Notes under the pieces: generated by a model
Databases searched by the model: none
What the model was told of the DNA's origin: nothing
What the model saw: only the letters and a program-made list of their open reading frames with translations
In this document: positions 30,851-41,735 of the stretch, one piece after another
Layout: every line of letters starts with the position of its first letter
Position numbering within the stretch: the first letter of the stretch is position 1
Assembly: GCA_946902875.1 (NCBI GenBank)
Contig: OX336353.1
Span: 19,357,151-19,421,150 of the forward strand
DNA: 64,000 nt
Direction: 5' to 3'
Origin: Nematopogon swammerdamellus
Taxonomy: Eukaryota > Arthropoda > Insecta > Lepidoptera > Adelidae
Program-made: the position numbers and the translations under genes

Positions 30851-31647
30851 TTTCATGAAGAAAATAAACAAGACCAAATGGTGACGGAGAAATATAAATA
30901 ATTTCTTTCTATCGAAATCTCGACGTCAACAGAAAAATTAAAAAAAACTAACTGTTCATTATTATGATTTTTCTCTCGCGTGTTAAATGTTGATAAATAC
31001 CTAATATCTCAATGTAGTTAAAATAATTTCTAATCAAATTTGTAATAAGAATTTACACCGAAAAATGCACAAATAGATTTTTAATTATTATTTATTATGT
31101 TTAATATTTATAATAAAATTTTAACTAATAATAATGGACAATTTTCAAACTTAGGTACACTCCCTCGTTCGCCGAGTGTAGACGCACACAATGAAGGCGA
31201 GCTCGTAAAAGCTGCTAATAAGACTGGGATGTTCGCGACACTGTACGAACGTTCGCACTCGTATGTAGCCTCTAGTAACACCTGCGTTTATATCCGTTTT
31301 GGGACCCGCACTTTTGTTCCTTGGGTTCAATAAATTGGAGGCGAATGTTGTTATGGAATAAAATGTATTTTTATTATCTTATATTAAGTATCTTTTATTG
31401 ATGCCAATAAAATACAGAAGCGTTCTAGCGGTTGACGCAACGAACTTTTATGGTGAACAGTTTCGAAATAGTTTGACATACGTTTGTCCAACTTAGAATT
31501 TTTTTGGATGAATGAATGAATGAAAAAAAAATTGGTCAAGTGCTAGTCGGACTCGGGAATGCAGGTTCCGTACCGGTTGTGATAGTTTAATTAACAGGCG
31601 AATAGCGGTGTTGACTAGCATATTATGAGCACACAGAGTGATATACT
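30851..31647. other. No gene recognised
   Basis: Includes a weak family D end near 31534-31590 (AATTGGTCAAGTGCTAGTCG). The open frame 31097-31333 has no domain I can name. Confidence 0.4.
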
Positions 31648-31740
31648 GTGTGGGGCCGGTAATAGCCCCACTGCACGTCTCCCCGTGCATGCCGTAAAAG
31701 GCGACTAAGGGATAAGGACAAGATGCCGTGCATAAGGGCG
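31648..31740 (+). repeat. Family B element, left part
   Basis: Head of a B copy (ACTGTGTGGGGCCGG to ATGCCGTGCATAAGGGCG) that is interrupted at 31740 by a truncated LINE and resumes at 32490. The AAGGGCG at the break is found again on the far side. Confidence 0.8.
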
Positions 31741-32489
31741 CACCTCGACGTCAATAAAGAGCTGCTGAATAAGTTGGACCGGCTACTAAACATGTGCATC
31801 CGTTACATTTTCGGTCTGCGGAAATTTGATCACATTTCTGAGTTCCGGTCTAGCCTTCAGTGGCTCGACGTACGTCGTCGCAGAAATTCCCATGTCCTCT
31901 CTCTCTTGTACTGCACACTGAATGACCCTGCTGCTCCTAAATACCTATCCGACCGTTTCCAAATGCTGTCCTCCCACGGTGTACCATTAAGATCCTCTGA
32001 CACCCTTGTCCTTGCTATCCCGTCCCACTCCTCGGTATTTTATACTGATTCTTTCACAGTGCACGCTGCACGCATGTGGAACGAACTTCCTCTTCGTTTA
32101 CGACAGTGTGCATCGATCCACACGTTCAGAGTGCTCTTGAAAGACTATCTCCTCAATTCCTAAATCTCATCTCCTACTTCCGTATCCCTAGTTTCTGAGC
32201 AAATTCATAATGTGTTGTGTAATGTCTGAGTTTTATTTTGTATATGTTTATATATGTTTATTATTTATTATGAATAATATATGTGTATTATATGCATTAT
32301 ATATATAGATATATACTATTTGTCCTTCTATTTTCTATTTTATAAGACTTTGTTTTGTTTACCTTGTCTTGTTGCACCTACCCTGGTTCTATATGTAAAT
32401 AAGGGTAGGCTGGTGGAAAATGCCATAGGCATTAAGTGCTACCTTCTGTACAACAATTATGTGCAATAAACGTTTTTTGATTTGATTTG
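31741..32489 (+). mobile_element. 5-prime-truncated LINE nested in a B element
   Basis: The frame to 32163 has RYIFGLRKFDHISEFR, RRNSHVLSLLY, PLRSSDT, ARMWNELPLRLRQCASI and a stop. This is the C-terminal region of a reverse-transcriptase protein of the same general type as the intact element at 33822. The 3-prime UTR ends in CAATAAACGTTTTTTG and GATTTGATTTG. It is flanked by AAGGGCG at 31734-31740 and 32490-32496, a 7-bp target duplication. The catalytic part is missing because of 5-prime truncation. Confidence 0.85.
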
Positions 32490-32728
32490 AAGGGCGACAT
32501 GCCAGCCACCTCTCACCTTGGCACGGTGTTTCCACCAAGTCATGCACCAGGTGGACCTTCGTACCTTACTCGCTGCCTGATCTGTGTTATCTTTGTCCGA
32601 ATACTTTGCTAAACTTGGTGGTCGGTGCTGTGCGGTAATTTGCGAGAATATTCTAGCACAACACCGATTACTCCGTTTACCCAGATTGTCGGGATACGGC
32701 GTGTGGTGTGTATGTATGTATGTATGTA
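32490..32728 (+). repeat. Family B element, right part
   Basis: Resumes with AGGGCGACATGCCAGCC after the inserted LINE. It has the hairpin region (CGGTGCTGTGCGGTAATT, AGCACAACACCG) and ends GCGTGTGGTGTGTATG with TATG repeats, the clearest view of the B 3-prime tail. Confidence 0.8.
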
Positions 32729-32799
32729 CAAAGCGATATGTATGTTTTCATTTTACCTATATCTAAGGGATAACTCTTTGTGATGGCTACACGCTGTCT

Positions 32800-32903
32800 C
32801 CGTGACCAACAAGACATGGCACCTAGCCCACCAAGGTGATATGGGCTGACATCACGGGTGTAGTAGATGATGTAGCCAACCGTGTCATGTTGCATAAAAA
32901 ATA
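32800..32903 (+). mobile_element. Family A SINE, tail fragment
   Basis: Only the last 100 bp: ATGGCACCTAGCCCACCAAG to CAACCGTGTCATGTTGC and a short poly-A. The head and body are absent. Confidence 0.6.
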
Positions 32904-32979
32904 GTTAAGTTTTACTTCGCAGTTAAAAAAAAAAATTACATTCCAGGTGCACGTGATGATTGAAAATTCAACTCATAAA

Positions 32980-33215
32980 ACCGGCCAAGTGCGAATCGAA
33001 CTCGAGCACCGAAAAAGAAAGTTGTAAAAGAAAACAAATTTCGGGGTCTCTGAATTTTTAACTTTTTTTTATTTTGTATTATTTCTTGTTATATCCACCA
33101 TAATTCCGCCATAATAAATTGTGTGAAAATTTTTACCGGCTAGCTATTACGGTTCCAAAGACAGCAGAAGGACAAACAGACAGACAGACGGAGTAAAGTA
33201 CGGAGTGCGGAAAGC
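32980..33215 (-). repeat. Family D repeat
   Basis: On the plus strand it runs AAAACCGGCCAAGTGCGAAT, a central AT-rich block, CGCCATAATAAATTGTG, CTATTACGGTTCCAAAG and an ACAGACAGACAG patch. It is the inverse of the D order, with the head hairpin cut off. Confidence 0.7.
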
Positions 33216-33379
33216 TAAAAAGCATCCATTTGCAGAGTCACTCGGAGGTTTACCCTTATATTTTGTAGCAGCCAGCAATAATTACACTCCGGTCTTCGCA
33301 GTTAAACGAGCTCTTTTTACTGGACTGATCGAAGCAAAAAAAAAGTTCAGAAAACAATTCGGAAGGAGCAAAAAAAATA

Positions 33380-36300
33380 ATAAATAATAAATAAAAAACC
33401 ATTTATTGAGTGCGATAAACATTTGCATACAGAGCAGTAATACTTAGTCTAACATTACATTTATTTACATGATTTATGTTGTTGCTGACTGGTGTAACGG
33501 TACTTACTCAAAAGGCAAGGGGTATTGCATACGAGCAATCTCTTACCCCCTTCCTAAGTGATATAATCTGCTTATTTGACATCTCTTTTGCGGTCAGACT
33601 TCATTTAGTGGCAGAAATTAACAATACAAAATTTACAATTATTAAACAATAAAATATAAATATGAATAAAATATTTGAAATTTGAATTTTGAATTTGAAA
33701 CAGCAAGACTAACATAACAAAAAAAAAAAAAAAAAAAAACCATCAAACTACCCACAGGGAACTACCCACCTACAACTATTTGTCGATTTTGATCATTTGC
33801 ATTACATAAAAATTTCAGAAATTAGCAGAGGTAGTGAGACTTCAGTTTATCTTTAAACGATTCAAGCCTTGGCACGCTTCTGATTTCGATTGGCAGTGCA
33901 TTCCAAAGTCGAGGAGCCTGCACAGCATATGATCTGCTCATGAAGCGTGAACAGTGCTTAGGGATTTGGAGAATTCCTGTGTCGGAGGATCTTAGTGGTC
34001 GCCCATGCTGTGAAAGTGGAACTATCATCTCTCGTATGTACTCTGGTATCTTTGTATCACTCAGACTTTTGTACAAGAAGCAAAGAATATGCATATTACG
34101 ACGGTCACGGATCCTGAGCCAACCCAATTCCCTCCTATAGTGTGAGACATGATCATACTTCCTGAGATTGTAAATGTACCTAATACAGGCATTCTGCACC
34201 CTTTCCAGTTTGTCTACTAGTTCACATGTTAGATCAAGGAAACAAATGTCCGCATAATCTATGATAGGCAATAAGTATGCTTGTGCAAGCTTGATTTTGG
34301 TTTTTCTTGGCAGTAGGTCCTGCATTTTACGCATCGAGTGTAAACTTGAAAATACTCTTCTAGTTATAATATTGACATGTTCCCGCCATGTGAGGTTTTC
34401 ATCTAGGTACAGGCCGAGGTTTCTAACCGATTTAGAAAATGTAATGGGAGTTGACTCCACCATGAGCGGTAAAAGTGCTGTTCTGTCAACCTTCGCAAGT
34501 AGTTTTCCACTTCCTAACATTATTGCTTGCGTCTTGCTTGGATTAATCAGTACCCCATATCGTTGAGCCCACTTGCAGATCTTAGTTAAATCTTCATTTA
34601 GTTGCGCAATTACCGTGTTTAACGTGTCAGGCTTAGCAGATAGATATATCTGTAAGTCATCCGCATACATATGGTACTTAGAGCTGAGTCCAATAGTGAT
34701 TGTTTTAATAAATAATGCGAAAAGCAAGGGAGATAAGACGCCTCCCTGAGGGACACCGGTGACGATATCCTCCCAGTTCGACGTTTCACCATCTTTACAA
34801 TTGATGCTCTGCTTGCGACCTTTCAGGTATGTTTCGAACCACGTTAGTACAACTTGTGCCATCTTGATTGACCGCAACCGGGCTAGGAGTATCGTATAGT
34901 CCACGGAATTAAAGGCGTTGCTAAAGTCCAGCAGTACTAGCACTGTTATCGTTCTGTCATTCATCGCGCTCCGGACGTCTTCTGTTACTTTCAATAGAGC
35001 AGTTGTTGTGCTGTGTCCGGAACGGAATCCTGATTGAAGAGGGTCGTGTAAGTCATTGCTTGCTAAGTATTCGGACACCTGAACATGTACTAACTTTTCT
35101 AGAACTTTGGAGAGGACTGGCAGTATTGAGATTGGTCGAAAGTCCTTAGGACTTTCTACCTTAGCTTTTTTGGGCAGAGGTGTTATTAAAGCTCTCTTCC
35201 ATAGCGCCGGGTAAGTACCAGTTTTGAGTGAATTGTTGAAAAGATGCGTTATTGTCGGGATAATTAAATTTAAAACCATCATCAGCATTTTCAGACTTAT
35301 GCCATCCGCTCCAACAGATTTAGATTTGATAGACTTGATGGCATCAATGACCTCTTTCTGTGAACATTCTCTAAATTGGAAACCTGAGATGTTCTGCAGT
35401 TGAGCTTGGCTTTCAATTTCATCTACGGCTTCCGTTGTAGCCTCATTATCAAGAACAACAGGGGGGGTGCAAAAGTGCCTATTTAAGTCATTTAGGTTCA
35501 TATGTACTTTATCCTGGCTGCTTTTATCCTCACACGCTCCCACAGATTTTAGGAAGGACCAGATGTTAGCATCACTATTGCTAGCAACGCGGTTGAAGAT
35601 GTGTGCGCGCTTTGCATTGCGACATTTTTGAGTACAACTATTTCGCAAGTGCTTATAATTTTCCCAATTTTCTGCGTTAGGATTTTGATTATGCTTGGCT
35701 TTCGCTTTATCTCTGGCAGCCATTAACTTTCTTACATCATCCGTGATCCAAGGTGCAGGCTTGTGCTTTAGTCTCATGCGGCCCATAGGAGCATGTGTGT
35801 CGAACAGTCGAAGCAACATCGCATTGAACTGGCCCACCTTGCTATCAATACCTTCAATGGACTCTACAGTATTCCATAACATCTCCCTCGCATCATTCTG
35901 AAGTTTTTCGTTATTAACTTTGTTGAAATTTCTTTGATAGATAAATCTAGGTTTACGTTTTGGAGTTTTGATTTTGTAAATTAAATATATCAAATCATGA
36001 TGCGAGAAAGCTGGTGCGTTCAGTTGCCCATAATCGACTACTGACTCTTTTGATGATACCAATCCAACGTCCAAGAGAGAGTGCGTCGAATGTAGATGAT
36101 ATGTGGGCCCATATGGAATTATGTTTAGGTTTAACGTCTGGATCATTTCAGTGAGTTTCGCAGCTCGAGTATCCTTTTTTAAAAGACAGGTATTGAGATC
36201 GCCTAATATAATACTGTGAGTGTAATTAAGTATATGCGTAGAGAGGACGTTTTCGAGTTCAATAAAATAATTAGTTTTTGGGGGACTATATATTACTGCA

Positions 36301-36900
36301 GGGAACAGCTTAACCCGATTAACGGTGACTTCTAGCATTAGGTATTCAGGTCCCTGGTGATGTTGGTCTGAGAAGGATAATACTTTATGTTTGAAATCCT
36401 CTCTGATGTATAAAGCGACTCCCCCACCGCGGCACCTTAACCTGTCATGCCTGACTAGGGTAAAGCCTGGGAGTTTATATAGCCTGGATGGTAGGGATGG
36501 TTTGAGCCAGGATTCCGTGACCGCGATGGCATGCAAGGGTAGATTTTCGAATGTCAAGTTAAATTCATCTTTGTGGGCTTCAAGACTCTGTGCATTTATA
36601 CAGATGGTTCGAAAATGTTTACACTCATTATTGTTCAAGATTGTAATCAGTTTGTTATGTAAATCATCCGGTACAGTATCAGTTATATTAATTGTTGTGT
36701 CATTGCTGTCGTTAAAGACAGATGATATTGTAGAAATGTTTTCTGAATTATCAATTGCGGAATAAAATGTATCAGATGAAAAGGAGCTGCTACTTGTTTC
36801 TGTTGCCATTACGCTGGTTTTATTATAAAAAAAGAGCATTATGTTTTTCACGCGTACATATGTGTGTATATCTATGTTTGTACGTATATTTCTTTATTCA
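33380..36900 (-). mobile_element. Non-LTR retrotransposon, nearly complete
   Basis: The minus-strand element contains the ORF at 33822-36851, then about 430 bp of 3-prime UTR with a TTTGAATTTGAATTT-like block (in inverse). It ends with a CTCAATAAATGG signal and A/T triplet repeats near 33390. The 5-prime end is placed near 36900 by default; I could not find target duplications. No ORF1 is visible upstream. Confidence 0.7.
33822..36851 (-). CDS. LINE ORF2: endonuclease and reverse transcriptase
   Basis: A 1009-residue open frame. Residues 82-290 form an APE-type endonuclease with NAQSL (86-90), TESWL (112-116), RGGGVALY (141-148), GDLN (217-220), LLDVGLVS (259-266) and SHHDL (283-287). The reverse transcriptase follows from about 500 to 790, with GADGIS, FRPIS, DFSNAF (642-647), GVPQGGVLSP (699-708) and the catalytic YADD (729-732). 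The C-terminal part ends with RLWNALP-IEIR and FKDKLKSHYL. No stop or frameshift breaks it. It would nick target DNA and copy its own RNA there. The combination fits the Jockey/CR1 group, perhaps Daphne. The first ATG is used as start, but a methionine 14 residues later is also possible. Confidence 0.9.
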   Translation of the reverse strand: MKNIMLFFYNKTSVMATETSSSSFSSDTFYSAIDNSENISTISSVFNDSNDTTINITDTVPDDLHNKLITILNNNECKHFRTICINAQSLEAHKDEFNLTFENLPLHAIAVTESWLKPSLPSRLYKLPGFTLVRHDRLRCRGGGVALYIREDFKHKVLSFSDQHHQGPEYLMLEVTVNRVKLFPAVIYSPPKTNYFIELENVLSTHILNYTHSIILGDLNTCLLKKDTRAAKLTEMIQTLNLNIIPYGPTYHLHSTHSLLDVGLVSSKESVVDYGQLNAPAFSHHDLIYLIYKIKTPKRKPRFIYQRNFNKVNNEKLQNDAREMLWNTVESIEGIDSKVGQFNAMLLRLFDTHAPMGRMRLKHKPAPWITDDVRKLMAARDKAKAKHNQNPNAENWENYKHLRNSCTQKCRNAKRAHIFNRVASNSDANIWSFLKSVGACEDKSSQDKVHMNLNDLNRHFCTPPVVLDNEATTEAVDEIESQAQLQNISGFQFRECSQKEVIDAIKSIKSKSVGADGISLKMLMMVLNLIIPTITHLFNNSLKTGTYPALWKRALITPLPKKAKVESPKDFRPISILPVLSKVLEKLVHVQVSEYLASNDLHDPLQSGFRSGHSTTTALLKVTEDVRSAMNDRTITVLVLLDFSNAFNSVDYTILLARLRSIKMAQVVLTWFETYLKGRKQSINCKDGETSNWEDIVTGVPQGGVLSPLLFALFIKTITIGLSSKYHMYADDLQIYLSAKPDTLNTVIAQLNEDLTKICKWAQRYGVLINPSKTQAIMLGSGKLLAKVDRTALLPLMVESTPITFSKSVRNLGLYLDENLTWREHVNIITRRVFSSLHSMRKMQDLLPRKTKIKLAQAYLLPIIDYADICFLDLTCELVDKLERVQNACIRYIYNLRKYDHVSHYRRELGWLRIRDRRNMHILCFLYKSLSDTKIPEYIREMIVPLSQHGRPLRSSDTGILQIPKHCSRFMSRSYAVQAPRLWNALPIEIRSVPRLESFKDKLKSHYLC

Positions 36901-37470
36901 CACCTAGAGCCCAAACGGCTGGCTGATTCAACTAAGTTTAATTACTCGAGTGTCATAGGCTTGAAAATTCAAAATTTCAGACGCAGGAGTAGTGTTGTAA
37001 ATTGACCGTCCATAAAGTCCAGACAACGTCCACTAAAACAGCGGGCAACGTCCGTCAACGTCCTAAAAAGTCGTTGCCTCGGCGGCGTATCTATCCTATC
37101 GTCCTATCGTCCTATCGAATAAGATATCAAATTAAATAAAATGAAAAGACAAATCCAAACATACATAGTTTTCTATATATAAAATAATAATACACTTTAC
37201 GCCACTTAATGTGTGACAAGGGCGGACTTACTGCCTTCGGTAATTTAATCCAGCCAATCCGGTGAACCTACATCGGTTTTATTATGCATATGGGTCATCA
37301 AACTCTACCTATATGTAACCTATTTCAACTTCTTTCGTCCATTAGGTTTGAAAAATAAGTTGTGACAGACGGATAGACAGACAGACAGACACGAGCGTGA
37401 TCATAAATAAGCGTTTAATTTTTTCCTCTTTTGAGGTACGACGAAACCCTAAGAAATGTCTTAAAATTCA
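36901..37470. other. No gene recognised
   Basis: Holds a short (CCTATCGT) repeat at 37094-37120 and a remnant with ACAGACAGACAGACACGAGC near 37375-37395, part of a D-like or GGGTCCCG repeat. No gene is seen. Confidence 0.4.
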
Positions 37471-37650
37471 TACTGAATGAAAGGTCGGTCTAAACGGCTA
37501 TGTAAATAGTTTGTGATTTCCGTCCAGTTCAGTGTAGCCGACATGAAATGAAGGGAAGTACTGACATGGCACCTAGTTCACCCGGTGTTATGGGCTAACA
37601 TCACGGATGTTGTAGGTGATCTAGCCAACCGCGTCAGTTTCCTTAAAATT
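37471..37650 (+). mobile_element. Family A SINE, 3-prime half
   Basis: From ACTGAATGAAAGGTCGGTC to GCGTCAGTTTCCTTAAAAT. The head and the 5S segment are missing, so it is 5-prime-truncated as expected of target-primed copies. Confidence 0.7.
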
Positions 37651-39239
37651 ATTACTAAAAACATGGGATGGGGTAGAATTGACTGCAAAATGTAACATCA
37701 GCAGTATATCTATCAGTTACTAGTGTGTTTCTGTTACCAAATCGCAATTAACTCCAACTCCAAAAATCGTCAAGATCACAACATAGATGTTTACACATTA
37801 AAAAACTTGTTTATCACAGGTATTGGAACGGCCAAACCGAAACTAGCGAACTAGTATGCCCCTACAGTCTACGCCCGTATCGTAAAGTTAGTTTGCAACC
37901 TTTACTATCAACGTGAGGCTATTCGGCCAAGTGTCTAGTACCTATATCCGCTACGGGTGAGGCCACGGAGACGATATGTGAGAGGCATGTTTCTGTCTAT
38001 AATATCTAGTAAAACATGTGTCGCCAGTACGGGGAGCGGGGGGAGTAGCAACTTTGCGTCGCGGAGCTATCTTCTATATCCTTATATTATTATATGTTTA
38101 TATTTGATATTTATTAATTTGTTACTTTAGTTAGACATAATGTCAAGCTTATCTCTTTTTCTGTCTAAATTTTAGTTTAAATTTTTTAAGCCGCTTGTGT
38201 TTTTGAAAAATAATAAAAAATATATAAATGTTATGTATTTTTTTTATTTTGTTGAATTCATTTTCAAAGCGACGCATCTTCTAACCTAACCTATATTCCT
38301 ATATCCAACGAGCCCAAATATGGTGGATTTATCATGTGTAGTTTAGGAGTTACTATGGCTTCCTTCCGGCTCTATCATCAGAACCCAACTAACCATTTCC
38401 CTATCCCGACTTTCTCGTGTCGCTCAGCGACAATATTTTTTCGATCTCTTTTCATTTCCAATGTGCTCGATAGTCGTGTGAGGTAAGGCACGAAATCTGT
38501 GAATTTATTTTTTCAAAAAGGTTGGGCTACAGGGCAAACTCTTAACACGATCGTCTTTGTTTTAGACTCAAATTGTAGCTGACTAAACTGTCCAGAGGAG
38601 TTTTTCTCAAATTTTTAATATCATTCTTCGTTTCCAAAATATCGAGCGCCAAAATCAAAAATTCGGAAAAAAAAATATTTTTTTTTTAACTATTTCGGCC
38701 ATCACTTTTTTTTTTACTTTCTCGAATAATTTTTTTTTCCACCTTACAGCTCTCATGAGTACGCGTCTTTTGAGCTTTGAATATCATATCTTCACAACTC
38801 TCCGAGATATAAGGGGATCGCACTTTTTCGTGAAATCCGGGCCTATACTGGAACGAACGAAAATACATTTTCAATGTCAAAAAAGTCCAGTTTGCTTAGA
38901 CCAACTTTCACCTCTCTATACTCCGTGGGCGAGCGAGGCTATTCTGTAAGGAAGGCTATTCCGTGAGAGGAGAGCTATTCGCACAAGAGCCACTCGGGGA
39001 ACGACGCCCGGCGACCGACTTGGAATTACTGAAAAGTTGGCGATCCCCTCTGCTGCTGCATTTATATACCTACGGTGCGATTTTGTATCAATTTTGTGTT
39101 CGCGTACAATGTATTATGATGTGAAGAGCGGACGTGCTTGAGCATTTATATGAAAATAACTCGAAAACATGTTTCGCCGACGCAAAAGTAGGGGTGTTAT
39201 AAGTTTGACTCCTACGTCTGTCTGCGAGGGGTCAGTCAC
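37651..39239. other. No gene recognised
   Basis: AT-rich. A piece at 38300-38410 (GGATTTATCATGTGTAGTTT) recurs at 54385-54440 and belongs to an unnamed repeat. At 39178-39225 CGACGCAAAAGTAGGGGTG resembles a block near 46115. Confidence 0.4.
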
Positions 39240-39790
39240 TTAAGGAATCTGCTGTACAAATTGTTTGGTAATCTCAGGTAACCTTTGGTGGGGAGTCCGA
39301 GGAATCTGGAAATCTTAGGCGGTCCCGCGTAATCCCAGGGAATCTAGGAATCCCAATGGAATCATTGGGAATCCGATCAAAGTCTTGGTAATCTCAGGTA
39401 AAGTAAGTCTGAGGAATCTGGAAATCTTAGGCAGTCTCGCGTAATCCCAGGGAATCTAGGAATCCTAGGGAATCTAGGAATCCCAAATAAATTATTGGAA
39501 ATCCGATCAAAATCTTGGTAATCTCAGGTAGTCTTAGGTAATCCTCTAGGAATCTTTGGTAATCCCTAGGAATCTTTGGTAGTACTTAGAAATCTTACGA
39601 AATCCAGGAATCTTTGGTAATCCTAGAAATCTTTGGTAATCCCTTAGAAATCTTTGGTAGTCCCATAGAAATCTTTTGTTGTCCTTAAAAAATCTTGGAA
39701 ATCCCTAGGAATCTTTGGAATCCTTCGTTATCTGGAAATCACAAGGTAATCCTGGTAATCTTGCCTACAGGTAATCTGGTGTACACTTTT
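39240..39790 (+). repeat. Minisatellite, about 19-20 bp
   Basis: Irregular tandem repeats of GGAATCTTTGGTAATCC and related forms (GGAATCTAGGAATCCC, GGAAATCCCTAGGAATC) across 550 bp. Units vary in length and sequence, so it is an old or loosely maintained array. The frame through it is not a gene. Confidence 0.75.
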
Positions 39791-39846
39791 TGCTCTAGTG
39801 ACCAACCCCTCGTCTCTCTCTGTGTCTGTCTGTGTGTCTGTCTATG

Positions 39847-39915
39847 GCAGTGGTGCCCAAATGGTCGATCGCGATCGACCTTTCGATCGCAAGAGACTTT
39901 TAGGTCGATCGCCGA
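39847..39915 (+). mobile_element. hAT-like terminal remnant
   Basis: CAGTGGTGCCCAAATGGTCG looks like the short CAGTG(G/A)-type terminal repeat of hAT transposons, followed by the perfect palindrome GGTCGATCGCGATCGACC. No matching right end was found nearby. Confidence 0.4.
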
Positions 39916-40109
39916 TCAATATATGAACACACTTATAACTCGAGAACCACTTCATCGATTTACATACGGTTTTCACTGTTGCATTCAGTCACTTCATAAG
40001 ATGGTTTTAGGCTATACTTAAATCATAACGCTACTTCATCGACGGCCTGAGATGTCAGCAAAGTGGTAAAACCCTAAACACTATGTAGGCTATGTATGTA
40101 GCACCACGT

Positions 40110-40412
40110 CGTCAATACTAATAATAAATCTGTATGGGATTGTGATGGAGTAAGTTACTTTGTTTAATGAAATACCGCGATTGTAGACTCTATGTTTTGC
40201 ATGATACTAAATCTAAATAGAAGATTTTTAGAAATCTTCTCTGTATGTATGTATGTATCCTCCATAACTCTTAAACCGATTATCCGAATTCGATGAAACT
40301 TAGAACAAAGCACATATACGAGACATAGGATAGACTAAGGTACAGTAGCCTACTTACTTTCTTCTTTTTAAATACGAATTTCACGCGAGCGAAGCCGCGG
40401 ACAAAAACTATT
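40110..40412 (+). mobile_element. Helitron-like non-autonomous element
   Basis: Starts near CAATACTAATAATAAATCTG, contains GAAACTTAGAACAAAGCACA and AGGATAGACTAAGGTACAG, and ends TTCACGCGAGCGAAGCCGCG with ACAAAAACTATT. The terminal CTAG is mutated. It is the plus-strand relative of 27995 and 44402. Confidence 0.6.
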
Positions 40413-40947
40413 ATTCATATGAGCCCAGGAGTGGGGTCGAATGTGAACGCAGTCGGGACAATTTTATCAATTCGGTTAGTCGTATTAGAGTTATTACATA
40501 ATTTAGATTTAGACCGGCGCAAATGTATATGTAAAAAAAAAAGTTACGGATAAACTCATGCAAGACAGAACTTTCTAGTGCAGGAGAACTGAAATGTATG
40601 TATCAAGTGCCAATATTATGTGTAAATAAATAAATTTGCAATTTTCAAAAGTGTAATTTTCAATTGTTTCCATGTGACTAACACGAAAGCGACTCAACTG
40701 ATTAAAATAAAGTTCTCACCGACTCTACCGCGAACGGAGCCCCTGACACGTTATAGTCGTTCTATAAGCCACAACAAAGAAATGATTCTCCTAGCAAAAG
40801 GAGCAGCGGAGCGTGATGGGTAATATCGATTTAATTCGAAATTAATATGTTTCCGTACAATAGGCCCGCAAGACCCTCCCAAATTGCATACCTGTCATAT
40901 TAATAATAGGAGAAATTTTCAAAATATCCTACCTGAGAAAAAAAAAA

Positions 40948-41030
40948 CCGGTCAAGTGAACCATGTTCACGTGCCGAGGGTCCCGTCACCGCCGCTTTGC
41001 TCTCATGGTCTGGATTTGTAGGGCCAATTA
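40948..41030 (-). repeat. Family D fragment
   Basis: AAAAACCGGTCAAGTGAACC and GTGCCGAGGGTCCCGTCACC form only the end of a D copy in inverse orientation. Confidence 0.45.
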
Positions 41031-41292
41031 GTATTTTTTTTTATTTAAACCAACATGGGTGGCTGTGCCGAGAGACCAATGGTGCAGTCGACAGAGCCAA
41101 AATCACCTCTCCACGCTCACCAGCCATGGCGCCTAGCTATGCCAGCAGATTCGCGGACTGTTGCTAGGCTGTCTGGCCTGTTAATACGACGCTTGAAGAC
41201 ACCCAGGTTAAAGGATTCAGGAAATACACTCGCCGGAAGACGGTTCCACACCCTAGCAGCGGTGCGACAAAGATACGTCTGCTCCTACATGT
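41031..41292 (-). mobile_element. 5-prime-truncated LINE, SINE-partner candidate
   Basis: The minus-strand frame reads TYLCRTAARVWNRLPASVFP then FNLGVFKRRINRPDSL before a stop, a LINE C-terminus of the same design as at 2906. The 3-prime UTR has GAGAGGTGATTTTGGCT and CACAGCCACCCATG, then AATAAAAAAAAA. This UTR is shared with the tail of the SINE at 46246. Confidence 0.7.
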
Positions 41293-41299
41293 CCTATCA

Positions 41300-41735
41300 T
41301 GAAACTATAACGTAATTTTTTTTTAGAATTTTCAAACAACTATTAATAGGAAAAAGTTCGGCGAAAAACTGCAGTTTTTTGTCAACTTTTAAACGAAATA
41401 TTTGTCTATAGCAAACTTATTGATTATAGTAAAGTTACATAATTTTGAAATAGCCTTAATACATAAGAATAATAACATAACACTTGATTTATTTTAAAAA
41501 AAAAACTTTTTTGTTTTTTTACATTTTGAGATACCTTGTACTCTCCACAGGGACTGTTAGACAAACTACGTGTATAATCTATGTAGGGGCAAAAATTATA
41601 CGTAATTTGGCGCCAGTTTCATCGAAATCGGTTTAGTAGGTCCGGAGATATCTGCGTGTGACCGACAGACAGACAGACACCAGAGCGATCCCATAAGGGT
41701 CCCTTTTTCGAATTTTGCGACGGGACCCTAAAAAT
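41300..41735 (-). repeat. Repeat with GGGTCCCGTCGC terminus
   Basis: On the plus strand it ends GCGACGGGACCCTAAAAA, preceded by CCATAAGGGTCCC, an ACAGACAGACAG patch and GGTCCGGAGATATCTGCGTG. It is the inverse of 23928 and longer. Confidence 0.65.

Noticed and set aside
33719..33739. Poly-A run as the tail of the LINE
   Set aside because: The LINE is on the minus strand, so its tail should appear as T on the plus strand. This run is inside its 3-prime UTR in the wrong orientation.
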